Assembly: GCA_031255415.1 (NCBI GenBank)
Contig: JAIRSO010000066.1
Location: 1-64,000, forward strand
Reading direction: 5' to 3'
Origin: Oscillospiraceae bacterium
GTDB lineage: Bacteria; Bacillota; Clostridia; Christensenellales; Aristaeellaceae
DNA length: 64,000 nt
The translations under genes were made by a program, and so were the position numbers. The stretch's first letter is position 1. The number at the start of each line of letters is the position of its first letter. The notes under the pieces were generated by a model. It worked only from the letters and a program-made list of their open reading frames with translations, did not search any database and was not told the origin of the DNA. Positions 8,190 through 18,363 of the stretch are shown one piece after another.

Positions 8190-10013
8190 ATGAAGGCTTT
8201 CACTTTCAAAAACCGCCTGTTCGCGGCGTTCGCCGCCATCACAGCCGCAGTGGTCTCGATGTTTACCCTGCTGCTGATTCTCTATACATTCTCGCTGAAT
8301 CGTAAGGCCGAATTGATCCGCCAAAGAGAGATATTCCAAAGAGACGTGGAGGAAATCGAATCGATTATGTACCAGGCCGGCACGCTAGCCATGCGCACCG
8401 CCACCAATATGAGCGTGCTCAACGCGTTCATCCCACTGGATAATCCCGGCAACGCGCCCGATGAGAATTACTTCGACGAAAACTTGCTCGAAGCTATCCA
8501 CTTAAGCAGTATCATCGCCGACGTGCTTTTTATCGACTCTCCAGCCGCGCGCATCAGCGTCTTCAATAGATACGGCGATTACTTAAGCTCCGGCAGGCTG
8601 TACGAAACGGAAAGCGTCGTCCGCCAGACCCTGGCTAGTACGGACTGGATCGATGAAACGCTCGCTAAAATCCAGCGCAGCCCTAATGGCGCGGCGGTAA
8701 CTGGCTCCTCCGGGGATATGTGGTCCGATAACCAGAATATTAAGCTGATCTGCGTAAGTCAGGCGATATCCTATACCGCGCAGTCGCATCCGTATGGATT
8801 GGTGTCCGTACAAATAGATGAGAAACATATATCGGATCTGGCGTTTTGGAACGATGGATCAGCCGGCGTGAATATCCTGCTCGATGTGCTGGACGGCAAT
8901 AACCCGGGCGTGGTCTACAAAACCCCCGGCTCAGACGGCGCGGACGGTTTGCTGGACGGCATAGCCGATTACATTCAACTCGCCATGAGTGACGAGCCTA
9001 ACGCATTGCAGGTATCGTACAAGCATAACGGGCGCGGCGTGGTCTTGATGGCGGCGGCGCTGTCACAGTGCGATTGGATGCTTGCGCGCGCTCTGCCTTC
9101 GTCCGCCCTGCTTCAACCATACCTTGCCACGTACTTGATCATCATCCTGGGCAGTCTTGGACTGTTGGCGCTGCTGCTGTTCGTCGTGAACGTGACCGCC
9201 AGCCGAATCTCCAGCCCGCTGATCAATCTGTCCGCCGACATTTCTAAGATAAGCCTGGGCAATATGAAACTGCCGGAACAAAAACAAGGCTACACAAGCC
9301 GGGAACTGATAGCGCTGGACGACGCGTTCCGAGGGATGCTAGCGCGGCTGGATCGCGCTGTTGACGTTGAGATGCAGGCTTATCTGCGCGCGCTTCAGGC
9401 TCAGGTGAATCCTCACTTCCTCTATAACATGCTGTCCGTGATCATCGCGTCCAGCGAGGCGTGCGCAGACGAGCGCACGGTATCCATGTGCATCAAACTA
9501 TCCGAGATGCTGCGCTACATCTCCGACGTGAAGCATCAAACCGTGCCCCTGCGCGACGAGCTTAACCACGCGCGCAACTACCTCGACTTGATGAAACAAC
9601 GTTACGAGGACCTGTTTTCATATGAGATAATCGTCGAGGGCGAAATCGACGGAGTTCGCCTGCCGAGGCTGTCCGTCCAGCCGCTGGCGGAGAACTGCTT
9701 TGTCCACGGCTTCACCAACGAACCGCCCTGGCACATCCGTATAACGGCGAGCGCGTCCGCAGACCGCTGGCGCGTCCGCGTGGAGGATAATGGAGTGGGC
9801 ATGACCGACACGCAAATAGCCGAACTGGATAAACGGATAGATAGATACATCGCGGACGTGGCGGGCACCTATCAGGAGCTTCAGATAGGCGGCATGGGTT
9901 TGATCAACACTCTGCTTAGACTGCGCTTGATGCACAGCGAACCGTTGAGCCGCCATATTGAAAACAGCGGCGAGGGCGGGCTTGCCGTTCAGATCGAGGG
10001 GGTTATATCGTGA
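8190..10013 (+). CDS. YesM/LytS-type sensor histidine kinase (membrane, HAMP, His_kinase)
   Basis: N-terminal TM, second TM before HAMP-like region, ALQAQVNPHFLYNMLSVI H-box, GVGMTDTQI and GGMGLINTLLRL ATPase motifs. Confidence 0.92.
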   Translation: MKAFTFKNRLFAAFAAITAAVVSMFTLLLILYTFSLNRKAELIRQREIFQRDVEEIESIMYQAGTLAMRTATNMSVLNAFIPLDNPGNAPDENYFDENLLEAIHLSSIIADVLFIDSPAARISVFNRYGDYLSSGRLYETESVVRQTLASTDWIDETLAKIQRSPNGAAVTGSSGDMWSDNQNIKLICVSQAISYTAQSHPYGLVSVQIDEKHISDLAFWNDGSAGVNILLDVLDGNNPGVVYKTPGSDGADGLLDGIADYIQLAMSDEPNALQVSYKHNGRGVVLMAAALSQCDWMLARALPSSALLQPYLATYLIIILGSLGLLALLLFVVNVTASRISSPLINLSADISKISLGNMKLPEQKQGYTSRELIALDDAFRGMLARLDRAVDVEMQAYLRALQAQVNPHFLYNMLSVIIASSEACADERTVSMCIKLSEMLRYISDVKHQTVPLRDELNHARNYLDLMKQRYEDLFSYEIIVEGEIDGVRLPRLSVQPLAENCFVHGFTNEPPWHIRITASASADRWRVRVEDNGVGMTDTQIAELDKRIDRYIADVAGTYQELQIGGMGLINTLLRLRLMHSEPLSRHIENSGEGGLAVQIEGVIS

Positions 10014-11527
10014 TCCATGTGCTGATCGCGGAAGACGAACCGCCTATCCTCCGGCGTATCGCCGCTATGGTGGAGCAGACGGACGCGCTGTTCCGGGTGG
10101 TTGGCATGGCGCTCAACGGCAAAGAGGCGCTCCGTGTGATGGAGGATATCCATGTCGACGTACTGCTGACGGATATACGGATGCCGGTCATGGATGGATT
10201 GCGCCTGATGGAGGAAACGCGCGCGCGGTATCCGGGGTGCATCGTGGTCGTGCTGTCGGGGTATCAGGACTACGAGTATATGGCGCAGGCGATCCGCACG
10301 CGCAGTATGGATTATCTCCTAAAACCCGTGTCCGCGGACACGATGCGCGAACTGCTCTCGCGCGTGAAGGCGCAGTATCTATCCGCAAGCCGCGAGCGAG
10401 TCGCCAACACGCTAGCCGCGCACATCAGCAGGGCTTCGCGGAGCCGATCCTCCCAGCGTGACCGCGCGGACGGCGACGAACTGGGCGTGTGCCTGTACTG
10501 CGCCGGAGGCATGCCCAGCGGCGGCGACGCGGAGATGTATCCCGGATCCGACGTATGGTCCTCCGTCTCGCTGGAATCGCTGGCGGGACAGGCGATCAAC
10601 GATTTCACTACGTTCACATGGGAATTCATGGGAGGCACTCCGGTCGAGCGTATCCTGTTCTTCCAGACGGCGCGCGCGCAAATTGAACCATGGATGAAAC
10701 GCCTTCATGAAATGGCTGTCGAACAATCGTCCATGCCCGTCAGTTGCGCGTGCGCTTCCGGCTTGATTCCCCTGTCGGACGTTAACGCGACTGTCAAGCG
10801 GCTGCGCGAGTCGCTGCGCCGGCATATAAGGATAGGGCGGAGCCTGTTCCTGTGCGTGGATACCGACGCGGACGAAAAGGATGGAGCCGGGCCGGACGAT
10901 TCCGCGTTATCGATCAAGCTGGGCGAGATGCTTGCCGACGGCAGGATTGGTCAGGCGAGTCCGTTCAAAAGGGAACTGTTCCGGCAGATGGAGTCGGACG
11001 GATGGGTTCAGCAGCGGGTCATGCGGTTGTTTTCGGACGCGGTGGCATACGCGGAGAAAACCGGCGGCGGCGCGCTGCGCCATTCGGCTAAGCAGTATAG
11101 AAGCGTTATCGCGGAGGCGGTATCCACCGCTTCATCGTTCAAGGCGCTGGAGGAAGCGGTATCCGCGCTCCCGCCTCTTTCCCAGGGCAACAAGCCCGAC
11201 AACGACGCTAGACATGAGAAAGTCGCGGACGATATCGCGAAATACCTGCGCGAACATTTCGCGGACTCGATAACCAACCAAACGCTGGCTAAGACGTTCG
11301 GATACGTGCCCAGTTACGTCAGCGTGCTGTTCCGCAGGAAGTATAAGCAGTCGCCGTCGGAATATTTGTCGGATATACGCATGGGCGAGGCCAAGAAACT
11401 GATGCAGGAAACGCCCGGCATACTCGTGCGCGAGGTAGCCGATCGCGTCGGGTTCAAGAACCAGCATCATTTCTCTCGCGCGTTCAAGGAAAAGGTGGGC
11501 ATGTGGCCTACCAGTTATCAATCGTGA
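10010..11527 (+). CDS. YesN-type response regulator, REC domain plus C-terminal AraC HTH
   Basis: MIHVLIAEDEPPILRRI...VLLTDIRMPVMDG; C-terminal LAKTFGYVPSYVSVLFRRKYKQSPSEYLSDIRM...AREVADRVGFKNQHHFSRAFKEKVG-like AraC region; overlaps kinase stop. Confidence 0.93.
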   Translation: MIHVLIAEDEPPILRRIAAMVEQTDALFRVVGMALNGKEALRVMEDIHVDVLLTDIRMPVMDGLRLMEETRARYPGCIVVVLSGYQDYEYMAQAIRTRSMDYLLKPVSADTMRELLSRVKAQYLSASRERVANTLAAHISRASRSRSSQRDRADGDELGVCLYCAGGMPSGGDAEMYPGSDVWSSVSLESLAGQAINDFTTFTWEFMGGTPVERILFFQTARAQIEPWMKRLHEMAVEQSSMPVSCACASGLIPLSDVNATVKRLRESLRRHIRIGRSLFLCVDTDADEKDGAGPDDSALSIKLGEMLADGRIGQASPFKRELFRQMESDGWVQQRVMRLFSDAVAYAEKTGGGALRHSAKQYRSVIAEAVSTASSFKALEEAVSALPPLSQGNKPDNDARHEKVADDIAKYLREHFADSITNQTLAKTFGYVPSYVSVLFRRKYKQSPSEYLSDIRMGEAKKLMQETPGILVREVADRVGFKNQHHFSRAFKEKVGMWPTSYQS

Positions 11528-11539
11528 AGGGGTTTCGTC

Positions 11540-12538
11540 ATGAAAATACGTTTGCGCGCGTGCGCCGCGCTGATCGCCGTAATGCTGTCCGCGTCCGGTT
11601 CGGCTTTAGCGCAGTACGCCATCGTAGTCAAGGATACGCACAATCCGTACATGATCCGGATGCGGGAGGGGTTTCAAAGGGCGTGCGCCGAGCTGGGCGT
11701 GGAAGCCGTGTTTACCGGGCCGGGCGCGGACGGCTATCCCGATCAGGCGCAGTGCGTGCGGACGCTGATTGAACAGGGAGCGGAGGCCGTCGCCATCGCC
11801 GTTAACGATCAGGCCGCGCTGGCGGACGCGCTGAACGAGGCTATCGCGGCGGGAGTACCTATCGTTTCGCTGGATTCGATGGTCGATCCCCAGCGGCGCA
11901 TCGTTCACATCCAGCAAGCTTCGCCGGAGATGATCGGGCGCGTGCTGATCCAGGCGGGCGCGCAGATGATAGGCGGCAAAGGCCAGTTCGCGATACTGAC
12001 CACGACTCCCGCTATGCCCAATCAAGCCGACTGGGTGAGATGGATGGAGTACGAGCTTAACGCTTATCCCGAAAAATACAGCAGTATGGAGCTGGTGCGG
12101 ATTGCGTACGGGCTGGACGAGTACGCCGCGAGCGCGGACGCGGCGCGGGAGTTATTGGATCATTACCCCGACTTGAAGCTGATCATCGCGCCGACGGTGG
12201 TGGGGATACGCGCGGCGGCTGAGACGGTCGAGGCGGCGGGTTCGCCCGTGCTGGTGACGGGGCTGGGCTTGCCGTCCGAGATGGCGGGGCATATCCAGTC
12301 CGGCGTATGCCCGTGGATGTATCTATGGAATCCCTCCAACGTCGGATACCTTGCGGCTTATGTGATCGATACTCTTCTGAAGGGCGGGGCGTCGGGGATG
12401 CTGGGGGAGGTCTTTTCCGCCGGCGCGCTGGGCGATAGGGTCATTACGGAAAGCGGGGACGGCGGCACGGAGGTCGTCCTGGGCAACCCGCAGATGTTCG
12501 ATAGAACGAATATCATGGTCTGGAAAGAAATGATGTGA
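11540..12538 (+). CDS. Sugar ABC transporter substrate-binding protein (periplasmic-binding protein, RbsB/LacI type)
   Basis: Signal peptide MKIRLRACAALIAVMLSASGSALA; YAIVVKDTHNPYMIRMREGFQRACAELGVEAVFTGP. Confidence 0.88.
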   Translation: MKIRLRACAALIAVMLSASGSALAQYAIVVKDTHNPYMIRMREGFQRACAELGVEAVFTGPGADGYPDQAQCVRTLIEQGAEAVAIAVNDQAALADALNEAIAAGVPIVSLDSMVDPQRRIVHIQQASPEMIGRVLIQAGAQMIGGKGQFAILTTTPAMPNQADWVRWMEYELNAYPEKYSSMELVRIAYGLDEYAASADAARELLDHYPDLKLIIAPTVVGIRAAAETVEAAGSPVLVTGLGLPSEMAGHIQSGVCPWMYLWNPSNVGYLAAYVIDTLLKGGASGMLGEVFSAGALGDRVITESGDGGTEVVLGNPQMFDRTNIMVWKEMM

Positions 12539-12647
12539 GGGGACGGGCGTTCTTTCCACATCTTTTGCAAAATCGGCACAGACGTTTTAGATTGTGGCAT
12601 TTACTATTCGGATACATGCCATAGAATATAGATAGTGGCTGGAGGGG

Positions 12648-14150
12648 ATGGCTGTGGCGGAAACGCTGTTGGTGATGCGGCATATCACGAAGATCTTTCC
12701 CGGCGTGAAGGCGCTCGACGACGTGCGGTTCGATCTTAACGCGGGCGAGATACACGCGCTGGTCGGCGAGAACGGCGCGGGAAAGTCCACTTTCATCAAG
12801 GTGCTCGCGGGCGTTCATCAGCCGGACGGCGGCGAGATCCTTCTGGACGGGCGCAAGATAGCCATGCACGATCCTCTGACCGCCCAGCGCCACGGCATAG
12901 CCGCCATACATCAGCACGCAGCTTCTTACCCCGATCTGTCGGTGGCTGAAAACATATTCATCGGGCACGAGTTCATGGCAGGGCCGTTTATCAACTGGCG
13001 CAAGGCGAATCAAGAAGCCAAGAAACTCCTGGACTCGATCGGCGCGGATATAAACCCCGCAGAGTCGGTCGGCTCGCTGTCGGTCGCGCGCCAGCAGATG
13101 GTCGAGATAGCCAAGGCGCTGTCCCAGAACGCGCGCATCCTCATCATGGATGAACCGACCGCCGCGCTGTCCAAGCGCGAGAGCGAGGAACTGTACGCCA
13201 TCGCCAGGTCTCTGCGGGATCGCGGAGTGGCGATTATTCTGATATCCCATCGGTTTGAGGATATATTCGGACTCGCCGACCGCGCCACTGTGCTGCGCGA
13301 CGGCGGGTATGTCGGTACCTGGCCTATCGCGGAGTTGGACGCGGCGAAACTGGTAAACCTCATGGTCAACCGCGATATCGGGCAGTTCTATCCAAAGAAA
13401 AAGACGAAGCCGGGGAAGGAATTACTGCGCGCCGAAGGCTTGAGCCGAACGGGATACTTCAAGGACGTAAGCCTGCGCGTCAACGAGGGCGAGATCGTCG
13501 GGCTGACAGGGCTGGTAGGCGCTGGACGCACGGAGGTGGCGCAGTCGCTGTTCGGCGCGGAGAAGCCCGACTCCGGCGATATATATATCCATAATGAAAA
13601 GGCGGCGATCAACTCCCCGAACGACGCGATGCGGCTGGGGCTGGGGCTTCTGCCGGAGGATCGGCAGACGGAAGGATTGCTGCTGCCCTGGCCGATCCAG
13701 TACAACATCACCCTGCCGTCGCTGAGCGCGTTGTCGCGCGGCGCTTTTCTATCGGATAAGAACGAGCGGCGCGTGTCAAGCGATTATAAAGATCAGCTGT
13801 CCATCAAGGCGAACGATATCATGACCGCGGCGCAGTCGCTGTCCGGAGGCAACCAGCAAAAGGTGGTGGTCGCCAAACTGCTGGCGATGAACCTTAAAAT
13901 CCTCATACTGGACGAACCGACAAAGGGCGTGGACGTGGGCAGCAAGGCCGCCATCTATGAGATAATGTCCGAGCTGGCTTCAAGAGGCATCGGCATACTG
14001 ATGATATCATCGGAAATGCCGGAGGCGCTGAACATGACCGACCGCATCTATGTGATGCGGGAAGGGCGCGTATCTGCCGAGTTCGAGTCGGAAGGCGTCT
14101 CGCAGAGCCAAGTGCTCGAGGCCGCCATGCCCCTTGATAAACAATCATAA
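12648..14150 (+). CDS. Sugar ABC transporter ATP-binding protein (RbsA/MglA type, two ABC domains)
   Basis: GENGAGKSTFIKVLAGVH Walker A, LSVARQQMVEIAKALSQNARILIMDEPTAAL, second half LSGGNQQKVVVAKLLAMNLKILILDEPTKGVDVG. Confidence 0.96.
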   Translation: MAVAETLLVMRHITKIFPGVKALDDVRFDLNAGEIHALVGENGAGKSTFIKVLAGVHQPDGGEILLDGRKIAMHDPLTAQRHGIAAIHQHAASYPDLSVAENIFIGHEFMAGPFINWRKANQEAKKLLDSIGADINPAESVGSLSVARQQMVEIAKALSQNARILIMDEPTAALSKRESEELYAIARSLRDRGVAIILISHRFEDIFGLADRATVLRDGGYVGTWPIAELDAAKLVNLMVNRDIGQFYPKKKTKPGKELLRAEGLSRTGYFKDVSLRVNEGEIVGLTGLVGAGRTEVAQSLFGAEKPDSGDIYIHNEKAAINSPNDAMRLGLGLLPEDRQTEGLLLPWPIQYNITLPSLSALSRGAFLSDKNERRVSSDYKDQLSIKANDIMTAAQSLSGGNQQKVVVAKLLAMNLKILILDEPTKGVDVGSKAAIYEIMSELASRGIGILMISSEMPEALNMTDRIYVMREGRVSAEFESEGVSQSQVLEAAMPLDKQS

Positions 14151-14171
14151 TTAGGGAAGGAGGCGCGCAGC

Positions 14172-15209
14172 GTGCTGGAAAACGGAAAAACGCGCGGACG
14201 CGGCGGACGCGCGGCGCCCGATCTGCTGGCGCTGCTGACGAAACGCCGCGAGATACTGCTGCTGGCGGTGCTGGCGGCGCTGGCGCTGGGCGTAAGCCTC
14301 CGCGTGCCCGGATACCTCAAGAATAACTATATGAATATCCTCAAGGGCGGAGCCATTAACATGGTGATGGCGGCGGGCATGCTCCCCGTTCTGCTGATCG
14401 GATCGATAGATATCTCCGTAGCGTCCACGCTGGCCTTCGCGGGCTCCGTCGCCGGGATGCTGATGCGCGACGGCTATGTTGGATCGACTCTTGCGATGAT
14501 CCTGATCGGGATAGGGGTCGGCGCGCTGGTGGGCGCGCTCAACGGCGCGCTGGTCGCGTGGGGCAGGGTGCTGCCCATCATAGTCACGCTGGGCATGAGT
14601 TACGTCGCCCGCGCGATGATCCCAATGGACTGGCTGCTCGGCCTGAACAAGATCGCGCGCATCCATCTCACCGATTCGTTTAAGGTATTCTTCATCGACC
14701 GCTATTTCATCGGACTGCCGTATCTGGTGTGGTCGGCGGTGATCGTCACCGCGCTGACGGGATTGTTCCTAAGGTACACGCGCACGGGCCGGAGCATATA
14801 CGCCGTAGGCTCGAACGAGTCCGCGGCGCTGGTGCGCGGCGTGCGCGCGGACGGCGTTAAGACGCTGGCGCACGCTATATGCGGAGCGGCGGCGGGGCTG
14901 GCTGGCGTGCTGTGGCTGGGTTATTACAACTCGATAGAGAAATCGACCGCCGCAGGGGACGAGATGTATGTGATCGCCGCGTGCGTGCTGGGCGGGGTCG
15001 CGGTGACTGGCGGTTATGGAAAGATAACGGGGGTGGCGATAGGGGCGGTGATGATCGCGATGATCAACAGCGCGATACCGCAGCTGAAGATCGGCAACGC
15101 GATGATCACGGAGTTTGTAAAGGGGTTGCTGCTGCTAGGCGCCATCCTGCTCAACGCGGCTCTGCGCCGCCTGGCGCGCCGCCGCGAACTGATAGGGAGG
15201 CGCGTTTGA
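14172..15209 (+). CDS. Sugar ABC transporter permease (RbsC type)
   Basis: GSIDISVASTLAFAGSVAGMLM motif, multiple TM segments, RGVRADGVKTLAHAICGAAAGLAGVL; GTG start at 14172. Confidence 0.93.
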   Translation: MLENGKTRGRGGRAAPDLLALLTKRREILLLAVLAALALGVSLRVPGYLKNNYMNILKGGAINMVMAAGMLPVLLIGSIDISVASTLAFAGSVAGMLMRDGYVGSTLAMILIGIGVGALVGALNGALVAWGRVLPIIVTLGMSYVARAMIPMDWLLGLNKIARIHLTDSFKVFFIDRYFIGLPYLVWSAVIVTALTGLFLRYTRTGRSIYAVGSNESAALVRGVRADGVKTLAHAICGAAAGLAGVLWLGYYNSIEKSTAAGDEMYVIAACVLGGVAVTGGYGKITGVAIGAVMIAMINSAIPQLKIGNAMITEFVKGLLLLGAILLNAALRRLARRRELIGRRV

Positions 15210-15210
15210 T

Positions 15211-16302
15211 ATGGGCAAGCAAGCCGCTCGCGCACTGAAAGGCCTGTTCCGCTGGGAGACGATGCTGCTTGCCGTGCTCGTGCTCATGTGCGCGGTGTTC
15301 GACCGCAGGGACGCGGCGAGGCAGGCCGCGGGGTTATCCAAGAAGGACGTGTTCAACCTGGCGGTCGTCGTTAAGGGCTTGAGGCCGTATATGCTGTACG
15401 GTTTCATGACGCTGGGCGTGATGCTGATACTCGCGATGGGCGATATCGATATATCCGTGGGAGCCTCCGCCGCGCTGTCGGTAGCCGTGATGGGCGTTGT
15501 ATATCAGTCGGCGACGGTATCGGGCTTGCGCGCCGAGTCCGCGCTGGCTCTCGCTCTGCTCTCGTGCCTGGCAACGGGCGGGCTGTGCGGCGCGGCGAAC
15601 GGGTTTCTCGTGACGAGGTTCAAGGAACTGTTCGCGATGATCATCACTCTGGCGACGCAGTTGTTCTATCGCGGGATCGCCTATCTATTGCTGGGCGGCA
15701 AGACGCTGACGTTCAAGAACGACGTGACATTCGACTCGCTCAAGCGGCTATACGACACGGTTCAGATAGGCGGGGTAAGCGTGCCTGTCATGTTAATCGC
15801 GCTGATGGCTGCAGCGGCGGTCTACGCCGTATGGATTCACGGCACGCCCGGCGGGCGGCGCATCTTCGCGCTGGGCACTAACGCGAAGGCGACGTTCTAC
15901 AGCGGCGTGCGCACGGATCGCGTCAAGTTCGGGCTGTTCACGCTGTGCGGGCTTACTAGCGCCGCGACCGGGGTGTTCTTTGTCGGAGCCACGTCCAGCT
16001 CCATCCGCGCCGACGCGATGATGGGCTACGAGATGTACGCTATCGCGGCGGCGGTGCTGGGAGGGTTCTCCACGTCCGGCGGGAAGGGCAGCGTGATAGG
16101 CGTCGCGCTGTCGCTGGTCATATTCGGCGTGATGAAGATCGGGCTGGGCACGCTGTACGGATTCGTGGACAGTATGGTCAATCTATCCGTAGGCGTGATA
16201 CTGATTATCTCAACGCTCCTGCCCAACTTGATAAGCGGCGCGGGCGAGGCGATCCGCTTGAACCGGCGCAGGGCGCGAGCCAACGTATCCTATCAGGCGT
16301 GA
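15211..16302 (+). CDS. Sugar ABC transporter permease (RbsC type), second subunit
   Basis: MLILAMGDIDISVGASAALSVAVMGVV motif; multiple TM; adjacent to first permease. Confidence 0.93.
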   Translation: MGKQAARALKGLFRWETMLLAVLVLMCAVFDRRDAARQAAGLSKKDVFNLAVVVKGLRPYMLYGFMTLGVMLILAMGDIDISVGASAALSVAVMGVVYQSATVSGLRAESALALALLSCLATGGLCGAANGFLVTRFKELFAMIITLATQLFYRGIAYLLLGGKTLTFKNDVTFDSLKRLYDTVQIGGVSVPVMLIALMAAAAVYAVWIHGTPGGRRIFALGTNAKATFYSGVRTDRVKFGLFTLCGLTSAATGVFFVGATSSSIRADAMMGYEMYAIAAAVLGGFSTSGGKGSVIGVALSLVIFGVMKIGLGTLYGFVDSMVNLSVGVILIISTLLPNLISGAGEAIRLNRRRARANVSYQA

Positions 16303-16350
16303 CCGCCTGATGCGATAGTCAACCCCATTGAGAATGAGGAGGAATTAGGA

Positions 16351-17394
16351 ATGAAACGACTCGTAAGCATCATGCTGGCCGTACTGCTGGCGGTCGGCGC
16401 GTCCGCGGCGTTCGCCGGCGAGGCGCCGGACGAGGGTCTGCTTATCGGCGTGCTGTACAAGCAGTCGGGCAACGCGTATTTCCAGGCGGCGGTGGAAGGA
16501 TTCCAAAAGGCCGCCGACGAGCTGGGGTTCACGTTCATCCACGACGGACCGGATGACGGATCGTCCGACGGACAGATCCGCATCATCGAGAACTACATCA
16601 ACCAGGGCGTGGACGCGATCGCCGTATCCGCGAACGACGCGGACGCGCTGGTCAGCGCTCTTCAGGAAGCCAAGGCCGCCGGGATCAAGGTGGTTTCATG
16701 GGACGCGCCGGTGGCGGCGGAAGGCAGGGATTTGGACGTGCAGCCAGCCAGCGCGAAGTCGATCGCGCTCACGCAGCTGGAATCGATCTGCGAGTCGATA
16801 GGCGGCGAGGGGCAGCTGGCTATCGTGTCCGCGATGGCGACGGCGCCGAACCAGAACCTATGGATCAGCTTCATAGAGGAAGCGCTGAGGGATGACCCGG
16901 CCTACGCGAACATCGAGTATGTAGGCACCGTGTACGGCGACGACGAGTACACGAAGTCCTACGACGAGACGCTGGGCCTCATCAACCTGTATCCGGAACT
17001 GAAGGGTATCATCACCCCGACCACGGCGGGCGCTCCGGCTGTCGCTAAGTGCGTGATGGACGAAGGCAAGTCGATCAAGGTGACGGGCTTGACGCTGGCT
17101 AGCGATATGGCGGAATACATCAAGGCCGGCGTGTGCGACGCTACTTTCCTGTGGAACCCGATAGAGCTGGGCTACGCTGCGTCTTACGCGGCGGTGGCTT
17201 TGATCAAGGGCGAGATCACGGGAGCGGAAGGCGAGACGTTTGACGTGCCCGGAGTGGGCGTGTTGACGATCGAGCAGTCCACCGCGGTCAACGACGAGGG
17301 CGAGCTTGCCCCCACCGACGGCACCATCTCATACCTGAACAAACTGAACTCGTTCACCGTCGAGACCGTGGACGAATGGGTGGACATACTGTAA
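16351..17394 (+). CDS. Sugar ABC transporter substrate-binding protein (rhamnose/AI-2 RhaS/LsrB-like)
   Basis: Signal peptide ...GASAAFA; LIGVLYKQSGNAYFQAAVEGFQKAADELGFTFIHDGP. Confidence 0.9.
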   Translation: MKRLVSIMLAVLLAVGASAAFAGEAPDEGLLIGVLYKQSGNAYFQAAVEGFQKAADELGFTFIHDGPDDGSSDGQIRIIENYINQGVDAIAVSANDADALVSALQEAKAAGIKVVSWDAPVAAEGRDLDVQPASAKSIALTQLESICESIGGEGQLAIVSAMATAPNQNLWISFIEEALRDDPAYANIEYVGTVYGDDEYTKSYDETLGLINLYPELKGIITPTTAGAPAVAKCVMDEGKSIKVTGLTLASDMAEYIKAGVCDATFLWNPIELGYAASYAAVALIKGEITGAEGETFDVPGVGVLTIEQSTAVNDEGELAPTDGTISYLNKLNSFTVETVDEWVDIL

Positions 17395-17429
17395 GATAGC
17401 CTATCAAAGTTACATCGCGCTAAAGAAAG

Positions 17430-17464
17430 AAGCGCCGCGAGCCTTACGCTTGCGGCGCTTCCTT
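17430..17464. terminator. Bidirectional hairpin terminator between converging genes
   Basis: AAGCGCCGCGAGCCTTACGCTTGCGGCGCTT. Confidence 0.7.
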
Positions 17465-17467
17465 ATA

Positions 17468-18160
17468 TCACAGCTGGAACTTCAGCCTTACGTATTGTTC
17501 CAGAACGTCCACGCATCGGTCGCGACCCACCCGCGCGCTGTTGAGCGTCATGTCGTAGTTGATCACGCTGGTCCATACGCCGCCGTTAGTATAATATTTA
17601 TAATAATCGGCTCTGTATTTATCCGTTTTCTGGATCAGCCGATGCGCTTCCTTCTCGGTAACGCCCAGCTTGCTAACGATCGACCTTACGCAGTCCGCGC
17701 GCGGAGCCTCTATGTAGAAGCTCGCCACGTTTGGATAATCCCTTAGCACGTAGTCCGCGCACTTGCCGATTATCACGCACGATCCCGATCTTGCCAGGTT
17801 CCTGATGATCTGCGACTGCAGGTTATACAGGTTCACGTCGGACACGAACGCCGCGTCCTGCGGCTCTGCCACCGTGTGGAACGGAATCCCCCGCAGTTTC
17901 TTAATCAGCGTCATGCCCTTGAGTTTCTCGTCCACCATGCCGAACAGCGCCTCGTTAAGGCCGCTCTCGTCGGAGGCGAGCCTTAGTATCTGCCGCTCGT
18001 AAACGGGTATGCCCAGCCTCCGCGCCAGATTGGAGCCGATCTCCTTGCCGCCGCTGCCAAAGCCGCGCGCTATAGTCACAACATACGGTTCAGCCATAAC
18101 TACCTCCCGCGTCACGCATACAAACCCCACCCCAGTATATCGCGTGGAACAGTATACCAT
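17468..18160 (-). CDS. Cytidylate kinase-like family protein
   Basis: MAEPYVVTIARGFGSGGKEIGSNLARRLGIPVYERQILRLASDESG; likely starts at the internal Met (MAEPYV). Confidence 0.85.
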   Translation of the reverse strand: MVYCSTRYTGVGFVCVTREVVMAEPYVVTIARGFGSGGKEIGSNLARRLGIPVYERQILRLASDESGLNEALFGMVDEKLKGMTLIKKLRGIPFHTVAEPQDAAFVSDVNLYNLQSQIIRNLARSGSCVIIGKCADYVLRDYPNVASFYIEAPRADCVRSIVSKLGVTEKEAHRLIQKTDKYRADYYKYYTNGGVWTSVINYDMTLNSARVGRDRCVDVLEQYVRLKFQL

Positions 18161-18363
18161 GATCGGGGTTTTGATTCAACCGCGCGCGGAGGCGCCGCCA
18201 GCCCCGTCCAGAAAAATGGTTTGACAAATCCTGCCGTTTATGTTATTCTATATCCAAATCGCGCGGCTTTAGCCGCGTTTGCGGCGCGCCTATCCTCGAC
18301 CGGCTTCAGGCCGGGAGAGGCGCTGTTTCCGCCCGCAATTATTAAGCGTAGGGGGAGTAGGAT

